This document shows positions 17,131-24,827 of a stretch of 64,000 nucleotides of DNA, piece by piece. Under the pieces are notes generated by a model. It was given only the letters and a program-made list of their open reading frames with translations. It had not been told where the DNA came from and ran no database searches. Source of the stretch: Streptomyces sp. NBC_00576 (GTDB lineage Bacteria; Actinomycetota; Actinomycetes; Streptomycetales; Streptomycetaceae). The translations under genes and the position numbers were made by a program. Position 1 is the stretch's first letter. Each line of letters starts with the position of its first letter. The stretch is taken from the NCBI RefSeq assembly GCF_036345175.1, contig NZ_CP107780.1, positions 558,001 to 622,000 on the forward strand, given 5' to 3'.

Positions 17131-17598
17131 TCAGCCCTGATGCGCACGGAGTGCGGCGAGGGCACGGTCCGCGTGGGTGTTCATTCGCAGCTCGCTCGTC
17201 ACCACGTCCAGGACCGTCCGGTCCTCGGCTATGACGAAGGTGACCCGCTTGGTGGGCAGCATGGAGAACCCGCGCTTCACACCGAACAGCTCGCGGACCG
17301 TCCCGTCGGCGTCCGACAGCAGCGGCATGCCGAGCGTGTGGCTCTGCGCGAACTCCTGCTGGCGGTCCACCGAGTCCCCGCTGATTCCGACCGGCCGCGC
17401 GCCGACGGCGGCGAACTCGGCGGCCAGGTCCCGGAAGTGACAGGCCTCGGCCGTACAGCCGGGCGTCAGGGCCGCGGGATAGAAGAAGAGGACGATCGGC
17501 CCCTCGGCGAGGAGTTCGGACAGCCGACGGGGCGCTCCGCTCTCGTCGGGCAGCTCGAAGTCCTCGATCTTGTCACCGACGTTCACCTTGCGTGTCAT
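17131..17598 (-). CDS. Peroxiredoxin, Bcp/PrxQ type
   Basis: This 155-residue thiol peroxidase reduces H2O2 and organic hydroperoxides in the cytoplasm. The signature ALTPGCTAEACHFRD gives the peroxidatic Cys48 (with Thr45) and Cys53 five residues later as the resolving cysteine, the PrxQ arrangement. The thioredoxin-like fold is complete (IVLFFYPAALTPGCT, GISGDS, PLLSDADG). The ATG at 17598 overlaps the TGA of the upstream DoxX-like gene, so the two are translationally coupled. Confidence 0.93.
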   Translation of the reverse strand: MTRKVNVGDKIEDFELPDESGAPRRLSELLAEGPIVLFFYPAALTPGCTAEACHFRDLAAEFAAVGARPVGISGDSVDRQQEFAQSHTLGMPLLSDADGTVRELFGVKRGFSMLPTKRVTFVIAEDRTVLDVVTSELRMNTHADRALAALRAHQG

Positions 17599-17975
17599 GA
17601 CCGGCCCTCTCCGTTCTTCGCGACGCTGCGTGCCCACAGGACGAGCGGTACCTGGAGCGGCAGCCGCCCGATGGCACCGGCCCGCAGGGCGGCGGGCCTG
17701 TTCCGCCAGTCGAAGGCCATCTTCACGTTGGCCGGGAACACCCCGACGAAGAAGCCCGCCGTGGCGAGCGCGGCGACCCGTCGGGTACGCGGCAGGGCCA
17801 CCCCGGCCGCCAGCGCGAGTTCGGCGGCGCCACTGGCGTACGTCCAGGTCCTGGGCGTGCCCGGCAGTGCGCGCGGCACGATCGCGTCGAACGTGCGGGG
17901 CGCGACGAAGTGGCTGACGCCGGCGGCGGCCAACAGACCGGCGAGCAGCAGGGGTGAACGTTGGGACCGGGGCAC
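17595..17975 (-). CDS. DoxX-family membrane protein
   Basis: This is a 126-residue integral membrane protein with about four hydrophobic segments (LLLAGLLAAAGVSHF; ASGAAELALAAGVALP; VAALATAGFFVGVFPANVKMAF; LQVPLVLWARSV). The order and the GVSHF..P and FPANVKMAFDWRN motifs are those of the DoxX/DoxD-like family, which is associated with thiol and oxidative stress partners. The GTG at 17975 has a perfect aggagg 6 bases upstream on the minus strand. Overlap with the peroxiredoxin start supports a joint role in oxidant defence. Confidence 0.82.
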   Translation of the reverse strand: MPRSQRSPLLLAGLLAAAGVSHFVAPRTFDAIVPRALPGTPRTWTYASGAAELALAAGVALPRTRRVAALATAGFFVGVFPANVKMAFDWRNRPAALRAGAIGRLPLQVPLVLWARSVAKNGEGRS

Positions 17976-18059
17976 GCTTCCTCCTGGGATGGTGTGCCGA
18001 GCGATCCTACTGGACGGTAAAACCAGTTCGAGAGGCGGGTGTTCGACTGTCACCCGTGG

Positions 18060-18650
18060 TCAGGCCGTGGATTCACCGGAGTCCGCGAGGGTGCCCAGCC
18101 ACTGCTGGAGGAGGGCCACCTCGACCGCGGTGAGCCGCTGTGGGGGTTCTGCGCGCAGTCGGGCCGCGAGGGTGGCCGCCGCCGCAGGTACCGCGCTCCC
18201 CCGGCCGGTGTCGCGAGGTACGCCGGCGTCGGCGGGGCGGGTGAGGGAGTCGATCACCGAATCGCGCAGGCGCGCGGCGAACCGGATGTCGGGGTACTGC
18301 TCCGGCCTGGTCAGCATGGACAGGGCCGCGCCGACGTTCGCCGCCATGATGATCCGGGTGGCGGCCTCCGGGGGGACGGTCAGCAGCCCGGCCGCCGCGC
18401 ACCGTTCCAGCACGCCGTGCAACAGGGCGTGGGCCTCCTGCTCGGCGGCGGGGGGTGCGGTGAGCTCGGGCGAGTACATCAGGCGGTAGTGGTTCGGGTG
18501 CTCCAGCGCGAACCGCATGTGGTTGTCCCAGCCGCGCTTGAGGTCGGCGACCGGATCGGCGGTGGGACGAGCATCGCGCTTGGAGACGAGGTACTGCTCG
18601 AATCCCCGGTCGACCACTGCCGCGAGCAGCCCCGCCTTGTCACCGAAATT
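18060..18650 (-). pseudogene. 5'-truncated TetR family regulator lacking most of the DNA-binding domain
   Basis: The 197 readable codons begin with NFGDKAGLLAAVVDRGFEQYL, which is the end of a TetR recognition helix region, and continue through a normal TetR ligand-binding domain to the stop at 18060. The preceding 40 or so residues of the helix-turn-helix are absent: upstream of about 18651 the same frame gives unrelated residues and soon a TGA. A GTG at 18617 could start a 185-residue product without a DNA-binding domain. It is most simply read as a deletion or rearrangement remnant; an assembly error at the junction is the alternative. Confidence 0.75.
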
Positions 18651-19054
18651 CCTCGCTCCACGCCACAGGAGTTCTCATGCCCCGCACCACCTGACCACCG
18701 TCCCCGGTGACCACACAGGTCATCGAAGCCCGCGAAGCGAAGAGCCGCGGGCACCCCGACCGGGGCCGCCTTGAGCGGAGGAGGCCCCGCCGCGTCGAAT
18801 CCGTGGGGACGGGGAACGGCGCGATCCTCGAACCCGGCGCCGGACAACTCCCCCCGTCCTGCGCCGGGTCCGAGGCCTTCTCGGTTCGACGGCGACTCCT
18901 CGTGACCGCTGGGCGGCCCCCGCGGCCTGTGCCGAGAGGCGCCCGCGCGTCCCGCACGTCCGCCCCCGGGTGACCTCCGCGCCGGGAGCGAACTCCCCCG
19001 GCGAAGCGACCGGTTCGGAGCAGGAGGGTGGTCCGGAGGGACTATCGTGTCGGC
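18651..19054. other. 404-bp GC-rich interval with no recognised gene
   Basis: This interval separates the broken TetR gene from hemC. Open frames exist on both strands, but none gives a recognisable protein, a convincing ribosome site or a domain. The right end holds the hemC leader (ggaggg about 12 bp before ATG 19055). The left edge coincides with the point where TetR homology stops, so part of it may be DNA brought in by the rearrangement. Confidence 0.5.
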
Positions 19055-19990
19055 ATGTCCGTCCCTGAACTGATTCGTATCGTCTCCCGCGACTCGCCCA
19101 TGGCCCTGGCACAGGTGGAGCGGGTGCGCGCCGAGCTGGCCGTCGTACATCCGCGGGTGCGCACCGAGGTCGTCCCCGTGAAGACGACCGGCGACAAGTG
19201 GATGGGCGATCTGTCCAAGGTCGAGGGCAAGGGGGCGTTCACCAAGGAGGTCGACGCCGCGCTACTGGCCGGTGAGGCCGATCTCGCGGTGCACTGCGTC
19301 AAGGACGTGCCGGCCGACCGGCCGCTTCCCGCGGGCACGATGTTCGCCGCGTTCCTCAAGCGGGACGACATCCGCGATGCCCTGATCCACCCCGGTGGCC
19401 GCACCCTCGACGAGCTGGCGGACGGCACTCGGATCGGTACGTCCTCGGTGCGCCGGATCGCCCAACTGGCCGCCTCCCACCCGCACCTGGAGTGCGTACC
19501 GTTCCGCGGCAACGCCAACCGACGGCTGGAGAAGCTCGCGGCCGGAGAAGCGGACGCACTGCTCCTCGCCGTGTCCGGCCTGGAGCGCATCCGCCGGATG
19601 GACGTGGTCAGCGAGATCCTCTCCCCCGAGACGATGATGCCGCCGATCGGCGCGGGCATCCTCGCCCTCCAGTGCCGCGAGGGCGACACCGAGCTGATCG
19701 ACGCGGTCAGCGGCCTCGGCGACCCGGACACGCATCGCGAGGCGACGGCCGAGCGCATGTTCCTGCACGTCCTCCAGGGGCACTGCAACAGCCCGATCGC
19801 CGGGTACGCGAAGGTGGCCCGCAACGGTGAACTCTCTTTGCGTGCCTGCGTGTTCACCCCGGACGGCAAGGTCCAGCTCAACGCCCACGAGTGGGCGGGC
19901 CGCCTCGACCCGGCCACGCTCGGCACGTCCGTGGCGGTGGCCCTGCTGCGACAGGGCGCGCGCGAGCTGATCGACAACATCGCGCACTGA
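19055..19990 (+). CDS. hemC: Hydroxymethylbilane synthase (porphobilinogen deaminase)
   Basis: This 311-residue enzyme joins four porphobilinogen units into hydroxymethylbilane in tetrapyrrole synthesis. The family opening IRIVSRDSPMALAQVERV, the substrate-binding stretch HCVKDVPADRP, the RGN motif (VPFRGNANRRLEKL) and the cofactor-bearing GHCNSPIAGY with Cys244 are all present. The gene stands alone here, not beside hemA/hemD/hemB as in the usual Streptomyces haem operon, so it may be a second copy. The ATG at 19055 is preferred over upstream frame-mates because it matches the family N-terminus. Confidence 0.92.
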   Translation: MSVPELIRIVSRDSPMALAQVERVRAELAVVHPRVRTEVVPVKTTGDKWMGDLSKVEGKGAFTKEVDAALLAGEADLAVHCVKDVPADRPLPAGTMFAAFLKRDDIRDALIHPGGRTLDELADGTRIGTSSVRRIAQLAASHPHLECVPFRGNANRRLEKLAAGEADALLLAVSGLERIRRMDVVSEILSPETMMPPIGAGILALQCREGDTELIDAVSGLGDPDTHREATAERMFLHVLQGHCNSPIAGYAKVARNGELSLRACVFTPDGKVQLNAHEWAGRLDPATLGTSVAVALLRQGARELIDNIAH

Positions 19991-20026
19991 GAAACGGGAA
20001 ACCCCCAGGAGCGGGAGCCGAGACTG

Positions 20027-20055
20027 CCCGGCGACGGCGAACGCTGCACGCCGGG
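20027..20055. terminator. Stem-loop between convergent genes hemC and the hypothetical gene
   Basis: cccggcg (20027-20033) and cgccggg (20049-20055) form a 7-bp stem with a 15-base loop in the 73-bp convergent gap. Confidence 0.45.
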
Positions 20056-20063
20056 TCGGTCGC

Positions 20064-20621
20064 TCAGCTGGGTCCCGTCTGGCCCTTCCGGTCTTTCTGC
20101 TCCCTGAGGTCCCTCTGCTCCTTGAGGAAGTCGCTCGCCTGGAGGGCCACCCCGTCCCGGACCGCGCCGTGGTGCGCGCCGGCGCCGGTGAACTCCTCGG
20201 GCAGACCGATCCCGCCCGCCCAGAGGTGCCGGGCGGTCCACTCCTCCTCGACCCGCAACTGGATCTGTACGTCCACCTGCGCCAGGGACGTTTCCGGGCC
20301 GGCCGCGTACAGGACTGCCGTGGCGCGGCGCAGCGGGTGGACGTCGAAGCCCTCGATGAACTGCGAGTTCCGCCAGTCGATGAAGGCACCCTCGCCGTCG
20401 GGGCCGAGCCGGATGTCGATCTGGCCGTCCTCCAGGTGGACGCCGAAATGCCGGTCGCCGCGGTTCTCGACCGTCACCCGCAGGCTGAAGTAGGCCAATC
20501 CCTCCGCGGCGTCGTCGCGCCCGCGCGGCGGTTCGGCCGCCACCAGACGGTGGACGCGGACACGCAGGCCGGCATGCTCGTCGTACTCGTGCCAGTCCCC
20601 GACCACGTTCGGCTCGTGCAC
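20064..20621 (-). CDS. Conserved hypothetical protein, predicted beta-sandwich
   Basis: This is a 185-residue soluble protein, not recognised by name. Alternating hydrophobic strands around AYFSLRVTVENRGDRHFGVHLEDGQI resemble DUF4352-like immunoglobulin-fold modules. The middle has an Asp/Gly-rich turn and the C-terminus is a charged helix (DFLKEQRDLREQKDRKG). There is no signal peptide or membrane segment. The GTG at 20621 is preceded by gaggtgg. It converges on hemC; no functional link is evident. Confidence 0.65.
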   Translation of the reverse strand: MHEPNVVGDWHEYDEHAGLRVRVHRLVAAEPPRGRDDAAEGLAYFSLRVTVENRGDRHFGVHLEDGQIDIRLGPDGEGAFIDWRNSQFIEGFDVHPLRRATAVLYAAGPETSLAQVDVQIQLRVEEEWTARHLWAGGIGLPEEFTGAGAHHGAVRDGVALQASDFLKEQRDLREQKDRKGQTGPS

Positions 20622-21115
20622 AGTCCACCTCTCGACCTCGGATGGCTGCTTCCTATCCTTGCGCCCGGCACACAGTCAAATGAGCGGAATGCGCTGTGGC
20701 CAGCGAATTCGCCCCCTTGATCACTGATCAAGCGGTGTGCAGCGGAAATCCACGGAAGGGCCGTCCCACACCAGGTGGGCGCGTGCCGCACATCACGTTC
20801 GAGTGCATGGTGGTGACCGGCGTTCAGCGGGCCAGTCGGCCGAGGAGCGAGGAGGCCGGCGATCATCATCGAGAGAACGTGTATGCAGCATGTTCTATGG
20901 GATGAATTCGCGTGGTGATCAGGCAAAAGCTGCGAGTCACTATTTATATCCATTTGTTTCCGTGCCACCCGGAACGGGAATCACCTTTCAGTGCTTCGGA
21001 CTGGAGGCACGTCCGTGGGAGCCGGTTCGCCGGATCTCGGCCGACCTCCGTCCGCTCCGAGCGCACTCTCCCCCGGTGTCTGTCCATCCAGCACCAGCTG
21101 AGGAGGGTGCTCGCG
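20622..21115. promoter_or_regulatory. 494-bp AT-richer upstream region of the sigma factor gene
   Basis: No gene is supported here. It holds a perfect 15-base palindrome ttgatcactgatcaa (20717-20731), an imperfect inverted repeat agaacgtg/catgttct (20874-20881 and 20889-20896), and an unusually AT-rich patch (20875-20960). GTTT (20956-20959) with GGGAAT (20976-20981), 16 bp apart, resembles but does not fully match the SigB-type GNNT-N14-16-GGGTAY promoter, so autoregulation is possible but weakly supported. Confidence 0.35.
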
Positions 21116-21976
21116 ATGCGTATCGCCACCAGAACGAAGCAACATCCGCACGATGACGCCCCCGACACCGCCGCCGACTTCGAGCGGCTCGCCCGTCTGC
21201 CGGAAGGGCCGGAGCACGACGCCCTCCGGGACGACCTGGTACGCGCCTGGCTGCCCATGTCGGAGCGGATCGCCGTCCGCTTCCGAGGGCGCGGCGAGGC
21301 ACTGGAGGACCTCTACCAGGTCGCGGCCGTCGGACTGGTCAAGGCCGTCGACCACTACGACCCCGAGCGGGGCGCCGCCTTCGAGGCCTACGCGGTACCG
21401 ACCGTCACCGGCGAGATCAAGCGGCACTTCCGCGACCATCTGTGGGCACTACATGTGCCGCGCCGGGTCCAGGACCTGCGCAACCGGGTGCGCAGCGCCT
21501 CCAAGGAACTGTCCGCCACCGTCCCGGGACGGCCACCGACCGTCGCCGAGATCGCCGCGTACACACAGCTGAGCGAGAGCGATGTGCGCACGGGCATGGA
21601 GGCCCTGGAATGCTTCTCCGTGTTGTCGCTGGAGGCGGAGCTGCCGCGCACCGACGGGTACGCGCTGGCGGACACCGTCGGCGGACCCGACCCCGGATTC
21701 GACCTGATCGTCGACCGCACGGCCGTCGGTCCCTGTCTGCGGGCCCTGCCCGAACGTGAGCGGACCATCCTCTACCTGCGGTACTTCGGCGGGATGACCC
21801 AGAGCCGGATAGCGTCGCAACTCGGCATCTCGCAGATGCACGTCTCCCGGCTGCTCAGCACGTGCTGCACACGCATCCGCGAGGAGCTCGGCGAGGAACC
21901 GTCCGCCGCGCAGTCCGTCGACGACCCCGAGAGGAGCCGGGCACGGCAGGGTGAACTGCTCGCCGACGCCTGCTGA
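21116..21976 (+). CDS. RNA polymerase sigma factor of the SigB/SigF/SigG family
   Basis: This 286-residue alternative sigma factor has region 2 (DLVRAWLPMSERIAVRFRGRGEALEDLYQVAAVGLVKAVDHYDP, about 40-85), region 3 (GEIKRHFRDHLWALHVPRRVQDLR and after) and region 4 with the helix-turn-helix MTQSRIASQLGISQMHVSRLL near residues 225-250. The VPRRVQ motif and overall length are those of Streptomyces stress and differentiation SigB/F/G-type factors, which are normally held by an RsbW-like anti-sigma factor. No anti-sigma gene is adjacent, although an RsbW-like degenerate ATPase lies at 23711. The ATG at 21116 follows aggaggg by 8 bases. Confidence 0.92.
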   Translation: MRIATRTKQHPHDDAPDTAADFERLARLPEGPEHDALRDDLVRAWLPMSERIAVRFRGRGEALEDLYQVAAVGLVKAVDHYDPERGAAFEAYAVPTVTGEIKRHFRDHLWALHVPRRVQDLRNRVRSASKELSATVPGRPPTVAEIAAYTQLSESDVRTGMEALECFSVLSLEAELPRTDGYALADTVGGPDPGFDLIVDRTAVGPCLRALPERERTILYLRYFGGMTQSRIASQLGISQMHVSRLLSTCCTRIREELGEEPSAAQSVDDPERSRARQGELLADAC

Positions 21977-22000
21977 GGCCGCTCGCCCCCGTACATACCG

Positions 22001-22037
22001 CAGTCGCCCGGGCGAGTCCTTCGCCACCGGGCGACTG
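22001..22037 (+). terminator. Strong stem-loop after the sigma factor gene
   Basis: Perfect 11-base arms cagtcgcccgg (22001-22011) and ccgggcgactg (22027-22037), with a nested gcga/tcgc stem, start 25 bp after the sigma factor stop. There is no T-tract. Confidence 0.65.
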
Positions 22038-22185
22038 GGGGACGGGCTCACTGCCGAACCGTCCCGGGAATGGCTCCCCAGTGTGCCCTCCACCCCCGGA
22101 GTCACCGGAGGGACGGAGTTGAAACACCCTTCCGTGGGGACAGCATTTCCCGTCCCGCCCCGGTCAGTAGTGACTGCGTGCCAAC

Positions 22186-22201
22186 TACCCCGATCGGGGT
22201 A
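22186..22201. promoter_or_regulatory. Perfect 16-bp palindrome in the 310-bp leader of the VOC gene
   Basis: taccccgatcggggta reads the same on both strands, 86 bp before the VOC start. Its right half runs into GGGTAC (22197-22202), the -10 form of SigB-type promoters, with GCGT 17 bp upstream; this is slightly outside the accepted 14-16 spacing. The rest of the 21977-22286 gap holds only the sigma gene terminator. Confidence 0.4.
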
Positions 22202-22286
22202 CTCGGCAGGCACTGGAACGGGGTCCGGCCGGAGACTGGTGTCCGGACCGGTGCCTGCCGGCCGACTGAGCCAGGACGCGAGTGCC

Positions 22287-23102
22287 ATGAACCACGACCC
22301 GACACATTCCAGCGGCGCGACCGACGTCGTCTCGACCCATTCCGTGTTCGGCGCCCCCTGCTGGGTGAGTCTCACCAGCCGCGATCTGCGGGCCACCGAG
22401 GCGTTCTACAGCGCCGTACTGGGCTGGCGGTGGCGTTCAGCCCGGCTGGGCGACCGCTTCCGGGTCGCTCTGGTGGACGGCACGCCGGTCGCGGGGATCG
22501 CCGGGGTGGCTTCCGTATGGCAGATGGTGGTCGCCTGGACCCCGTACTTCGCCGTGCCGAGCGCGGACGACGCGGTGGCCCGGGCCCGCGAGCGCGGGGG
22601 TACGGCGGCGGTCGGGCCGATCTCCTTCCCGCCCGGCCGGGCGGCCCTGCTGGCCGACCGTGACGGGGCGATCTTCGGGATCTGGGAGGGCGAGCTCCTC
22701 GCCGGCTGGGAGGCCTGGCGGCGGGCGGCACCGACCTTCGTCCGGCTGCAGACCCGCGACGCGTTCGACGCGGCCATCTTCTACGGCGAGATCCTGGAGT
22801 GGGCCTCCGACCGCCCCGGTTGCTGCCAGGTCCACTACGAGGGCGACGAGGTCGTGCTGCGCAGCCGGGGCGACATCGTGGCCCGCATCGTCTCGGGTGC
22901 GCTGGAGGCGGCGCCCGACCCCACGATCAGGCCGCACTGGCAGGTCCACTTCTCGGTCAAGGACGTGGCGGCCTGCGTCAAGACCGCCCAGGACAGCGGC
23001 GGGAGCGTCCTGCGGTACGACGCCGTTTCCACGCCGTTCGAGGCGGTGCTGCGCGATCCGGACGGGGCGCAGTTCACGGTGACCTCGCGCATCCCCCGCT
23101 GA
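22287..23102 (+). CDS. Two-domain VOC (glyoxalase/dioxygenase-like) protein
   Basis: This 271-residue soluble protein is built of two vicinal-oxygen-chelate modules: residues about 15-135 (CWVSLTSRDLRATEAFYSAVLGW) and about 145-271 (FVRLQTRDAFDAAIFYGEILEW, ending FEAVLRDPDGAQFTVT). The usual metal His/Glu set is not obvious, as in many Streptomyces two-domain VOC proteins of unknown role. It lies in the same orientation as the sigma gene but behind its terminator, so it has its own promoter. The ATG at 22287 was chosen at the start of domain similarity; it lacks a strong ribosome site. Confidence 0.8.
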   Translation: MNHDPTHSSGATDVVSTHSVFGAPCWVSLTSRDLRATEAFYSAVLGWRWRSARLGDRFRVALVDGTPVAGIAGVASVWQMVVAWTPYFAVPSADDAVARARERGGTAAVGPISFPPGRAALLADRDGAIFGIWEGELLAGWEAWRRAAPTFVRLQTRDAFDAAIFYGEILEWASDRPGCCQVHYEGDEVVLRSRGDIVARIVSGALEAAPDPTIRPHWQVHFSVKDVAACVKTAQDSGGSVLRYDAVSTPFEAVLRDPDGAQFTVTSRIPR

Positions 23103-23111
23103 GCCCGCCGG

Positions 23112-23624
23112 CTACCGGACCGACGAGTACAGATACCGGCCGCCCTCCGGAGGCCGGGTGCGGACCCTGCGGTTCCAGAGCAGCAGGCCGTGCCGCTGCT
23201 CCCAGCGCGCGACCCACCACCCGCGGGCCGACCACGCCGATGCGAAGAACAGCGGGGACAGGGCCAGACCGCGGTCCCAGAACAGACCGCCGCCCAGCGC
23301 GAATGCCACCATGAAGACGAAGAGAGGCACATTGACGCAGTGGCGGTACCCCTTGGCCCGCGTCGGCAGGACCGTGCCGGTCTCCCCCAGCGGAACCGCC
23401 TTGTCGAAGTCCCGTCCTTCACCGAACCACTTGAGCCGGGAGACGGTGAGGACCCCGAACCCGGCGGTGAGCGCCAGGAAGAGCAGGCCGAGGGCGATCG
23501 CCGGGACAATGCCCCGTGGCGTCCCAGGAACGCCCTCCATCCCGAACACCACCGCCGCGCTCACCACCGTCGCGCAGACCGCGAGGAGCGCGCAGGTCAC
23601 CTCGTAGTGGACATACCTGAACAT
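23112..23624 (-). CDS. Four-helix membrane protein of unknown function
   Basis: This 170-residue protein has four predicted membrane segments (ALLAVCATVVSAAVVFG; IVPAIALGLLFLALTAGFGVL; LFVFMVAFALGGGLFW; LALSPLFFASAWSA) separated by a charged cytoplasmic loop, ending in a basic tail. No family name is recognised. The ATG at 23624 has aaggggaa upstream on the minus strand. It lies 86 bp downstream of the degenerate ATPase gene in the same orientation, so the two could be cotranscribed, and converges on the VOC gene. Confidence 0.7.
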   Translation of the reverse strand: MFRYVHYEVTCALLAVCATVVSAAVVFGMEGVPGTPRGIVPAIALGLLFLALTAGFGVLTVSRLKWFGEGRDFDKAVPLGETGTVLPTRAKGYRHCVNVPLFVFMVAFALGGGLFWDRGLALSPLFFASAWSARGWWVARWEQRHGLLLWNRRVRTRPPEGGRYLYSSVR

Positions 23625-23710
23625 GGTGTTCCCCTTGTGCCCCACCCCGCCCCGCCCCCGTAGCAGGGTGCCGACTCCACTATGCCCCGGGGAGTCCGGA
23701 ACGCGCCGCC

Positions 23711-24214
23711 CTACGCGTTCGCGAGAACGGCGGGCGCCCTGCTCTCCGTACTGGCGAAGGCCGGGATCACCCGGGGCACCTTGCGCACCTCCCGCAAGGT
23801 CGGCGCGGGCGCGGTCGGGATCCGGGGAACGCCTTCGCAGGAGGGGGCCCGGCGCGAGAACCAGATGACCTTGGCACCGGTGTCCGTGGCACAGCAGCCC
23901 CAGCCGTCGCTCATCGCCGCGATCCAGGCCAGGCAGTTGCCGAGTTCCTGGTCGAGGCGCAGGTCGCGGTCGTTCTCGGCAAGGGCCGTGATGAGGTGCT
24001 GGCCGTTCCACCACATCTCGATCACCGCGTGCTTGTCGGTCGCGTGCTCGTCGATTGCGCGCAACAGCACTTCGGTGCCGTGGCAGACGGGGTCGACGAG
24101 GTGCTCCAGGTCCCAGAGCCGGAGGTGGGCGGCCAGAATGCGGCCGACCTGCCCGACCCGTTCGGGACAGACCTCCACGTCGAGGTGGTAGTAGCAGGGC
24201 TCTGCGGTTTTCAT
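23711..24214 (-). CDS. Degenerate RsbW-like (HATPase) protein
   Basis: This 167-residue protein has the length and order of Streptomyces anti-sigma-factor-like ATPase proteins: opening helices (VGQVGRILAAHLRLWDLEHL), an N-box-like helix (VCHGTEVLLRAIDEHA), strands, and a closing GWGCCATDTGAKVIWF that corresponds to the RWG..G.GKTVWF end of these proteins. The catalytic N-box Asn expected in VTNAVRHA is replaced and no clear G1 box (DxGxG) is visible, so ATP binding is doubtful. It may act as a non-catalytic partner-binding protein. The ATG at 24214 follows gaggag. It is divergent from the DUF5133-glgE operon, across a 245-bp gap in which no gene is seen. Confidence 0.65.
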   Translation of the reverse strand: MKTAEPCYYHLDVEVCPERVGQVGRILAAHLRLWDLEHLVDPVCHGTEVLLRAIDEHATDKHAVIEMWWNGQHLITALAENDRDLRLDQELGNCLAWIAAMSDGWGCCATDTGAKVIWFSRRAPSCEGVPRIPTAPAPTLREVRKVPRVIPAFASTESRAPAVLANA

Positions 24215-24459
24215 CGTCGTTGGCTCCTCACGGCGGACTCACGTTTTTCCACGCTCTGCGGTACCGGGCCCCGAACGCGAAGCGTGAGCACTGTTCGCTT
24301 CTGAGTCAGCTCCAGAGTGGGAGCACTAGTCCATTCGTGCAACACGAGCGCTGCCAGCGGTCGTTGAAGATCCAACAAGACGCTTGGTCGCCGCGCATGC
24401 ACCATGAGTGAAGGTCTCGCCGTAGAAAGCAGTGAGTCACGAGGAAGGGGACCAGCGCC

Positions 24460-24756
24460 ATGCTGCTGCCCGCCAAAGCCGAGGTCGCCCGACAGCTGGA
24501 CAGGTACCGGGCGTGGGAGCGCGTCATGCTCGCGGCCCCGTCCGACCGTTCGGCGCGGGACAGTTTCGAGGACTCGGGCTACACCCTGTGCGTGCTGATG
24601 GGGAAACGGTGTGCACGGGAGGCCGTACACGCCGCCGAGCGCTATCTCCGCACGAGCCTGGTCGCCTACCTCCGGGAACAGGCCGGATGGGGTCACGCGG
24701 ACCGTTTCACCGGCCATGCGCCCCCGGCAGTCCAGCGCTCCACGGCGGGCGGCTAG
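24460..24756 (+). CDS. DUF5133-like small protein upstream of glgE
   Basis: This 98-residue protein resembles the Streptomyces DUF5133 family: an N-terminal MLLPAKAEVARQLDRYRAWE, a middle DSGYTLCVLMGKR (usually YTLCVSTGTR), and a helix ending ERYLRTSLVAYL. The function is unknown. Its ATG follows gaggaagggg. The stop is 71 bp before the glgE start, in the same orientation, suggesting it is the first gene of the operon or shares its promoter. Confidence 0.65.
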   Translation: MLLPAKAEVARQLDRYRAWERVMLAAPSDRSARDSFEDSGYTLCVLMGKRCAREAVHAAERYLRTSLVAYLREQAGWGHADRFTGHAPPAVQRSTAGG

Positions 24757-24827
24757 CGCCGCCGGCGACTCCCGGTCGCCAGTCGCCAGTTCCCAGTCCC
24801 GACCAGAACACGGCAGAGGTGAGACTC

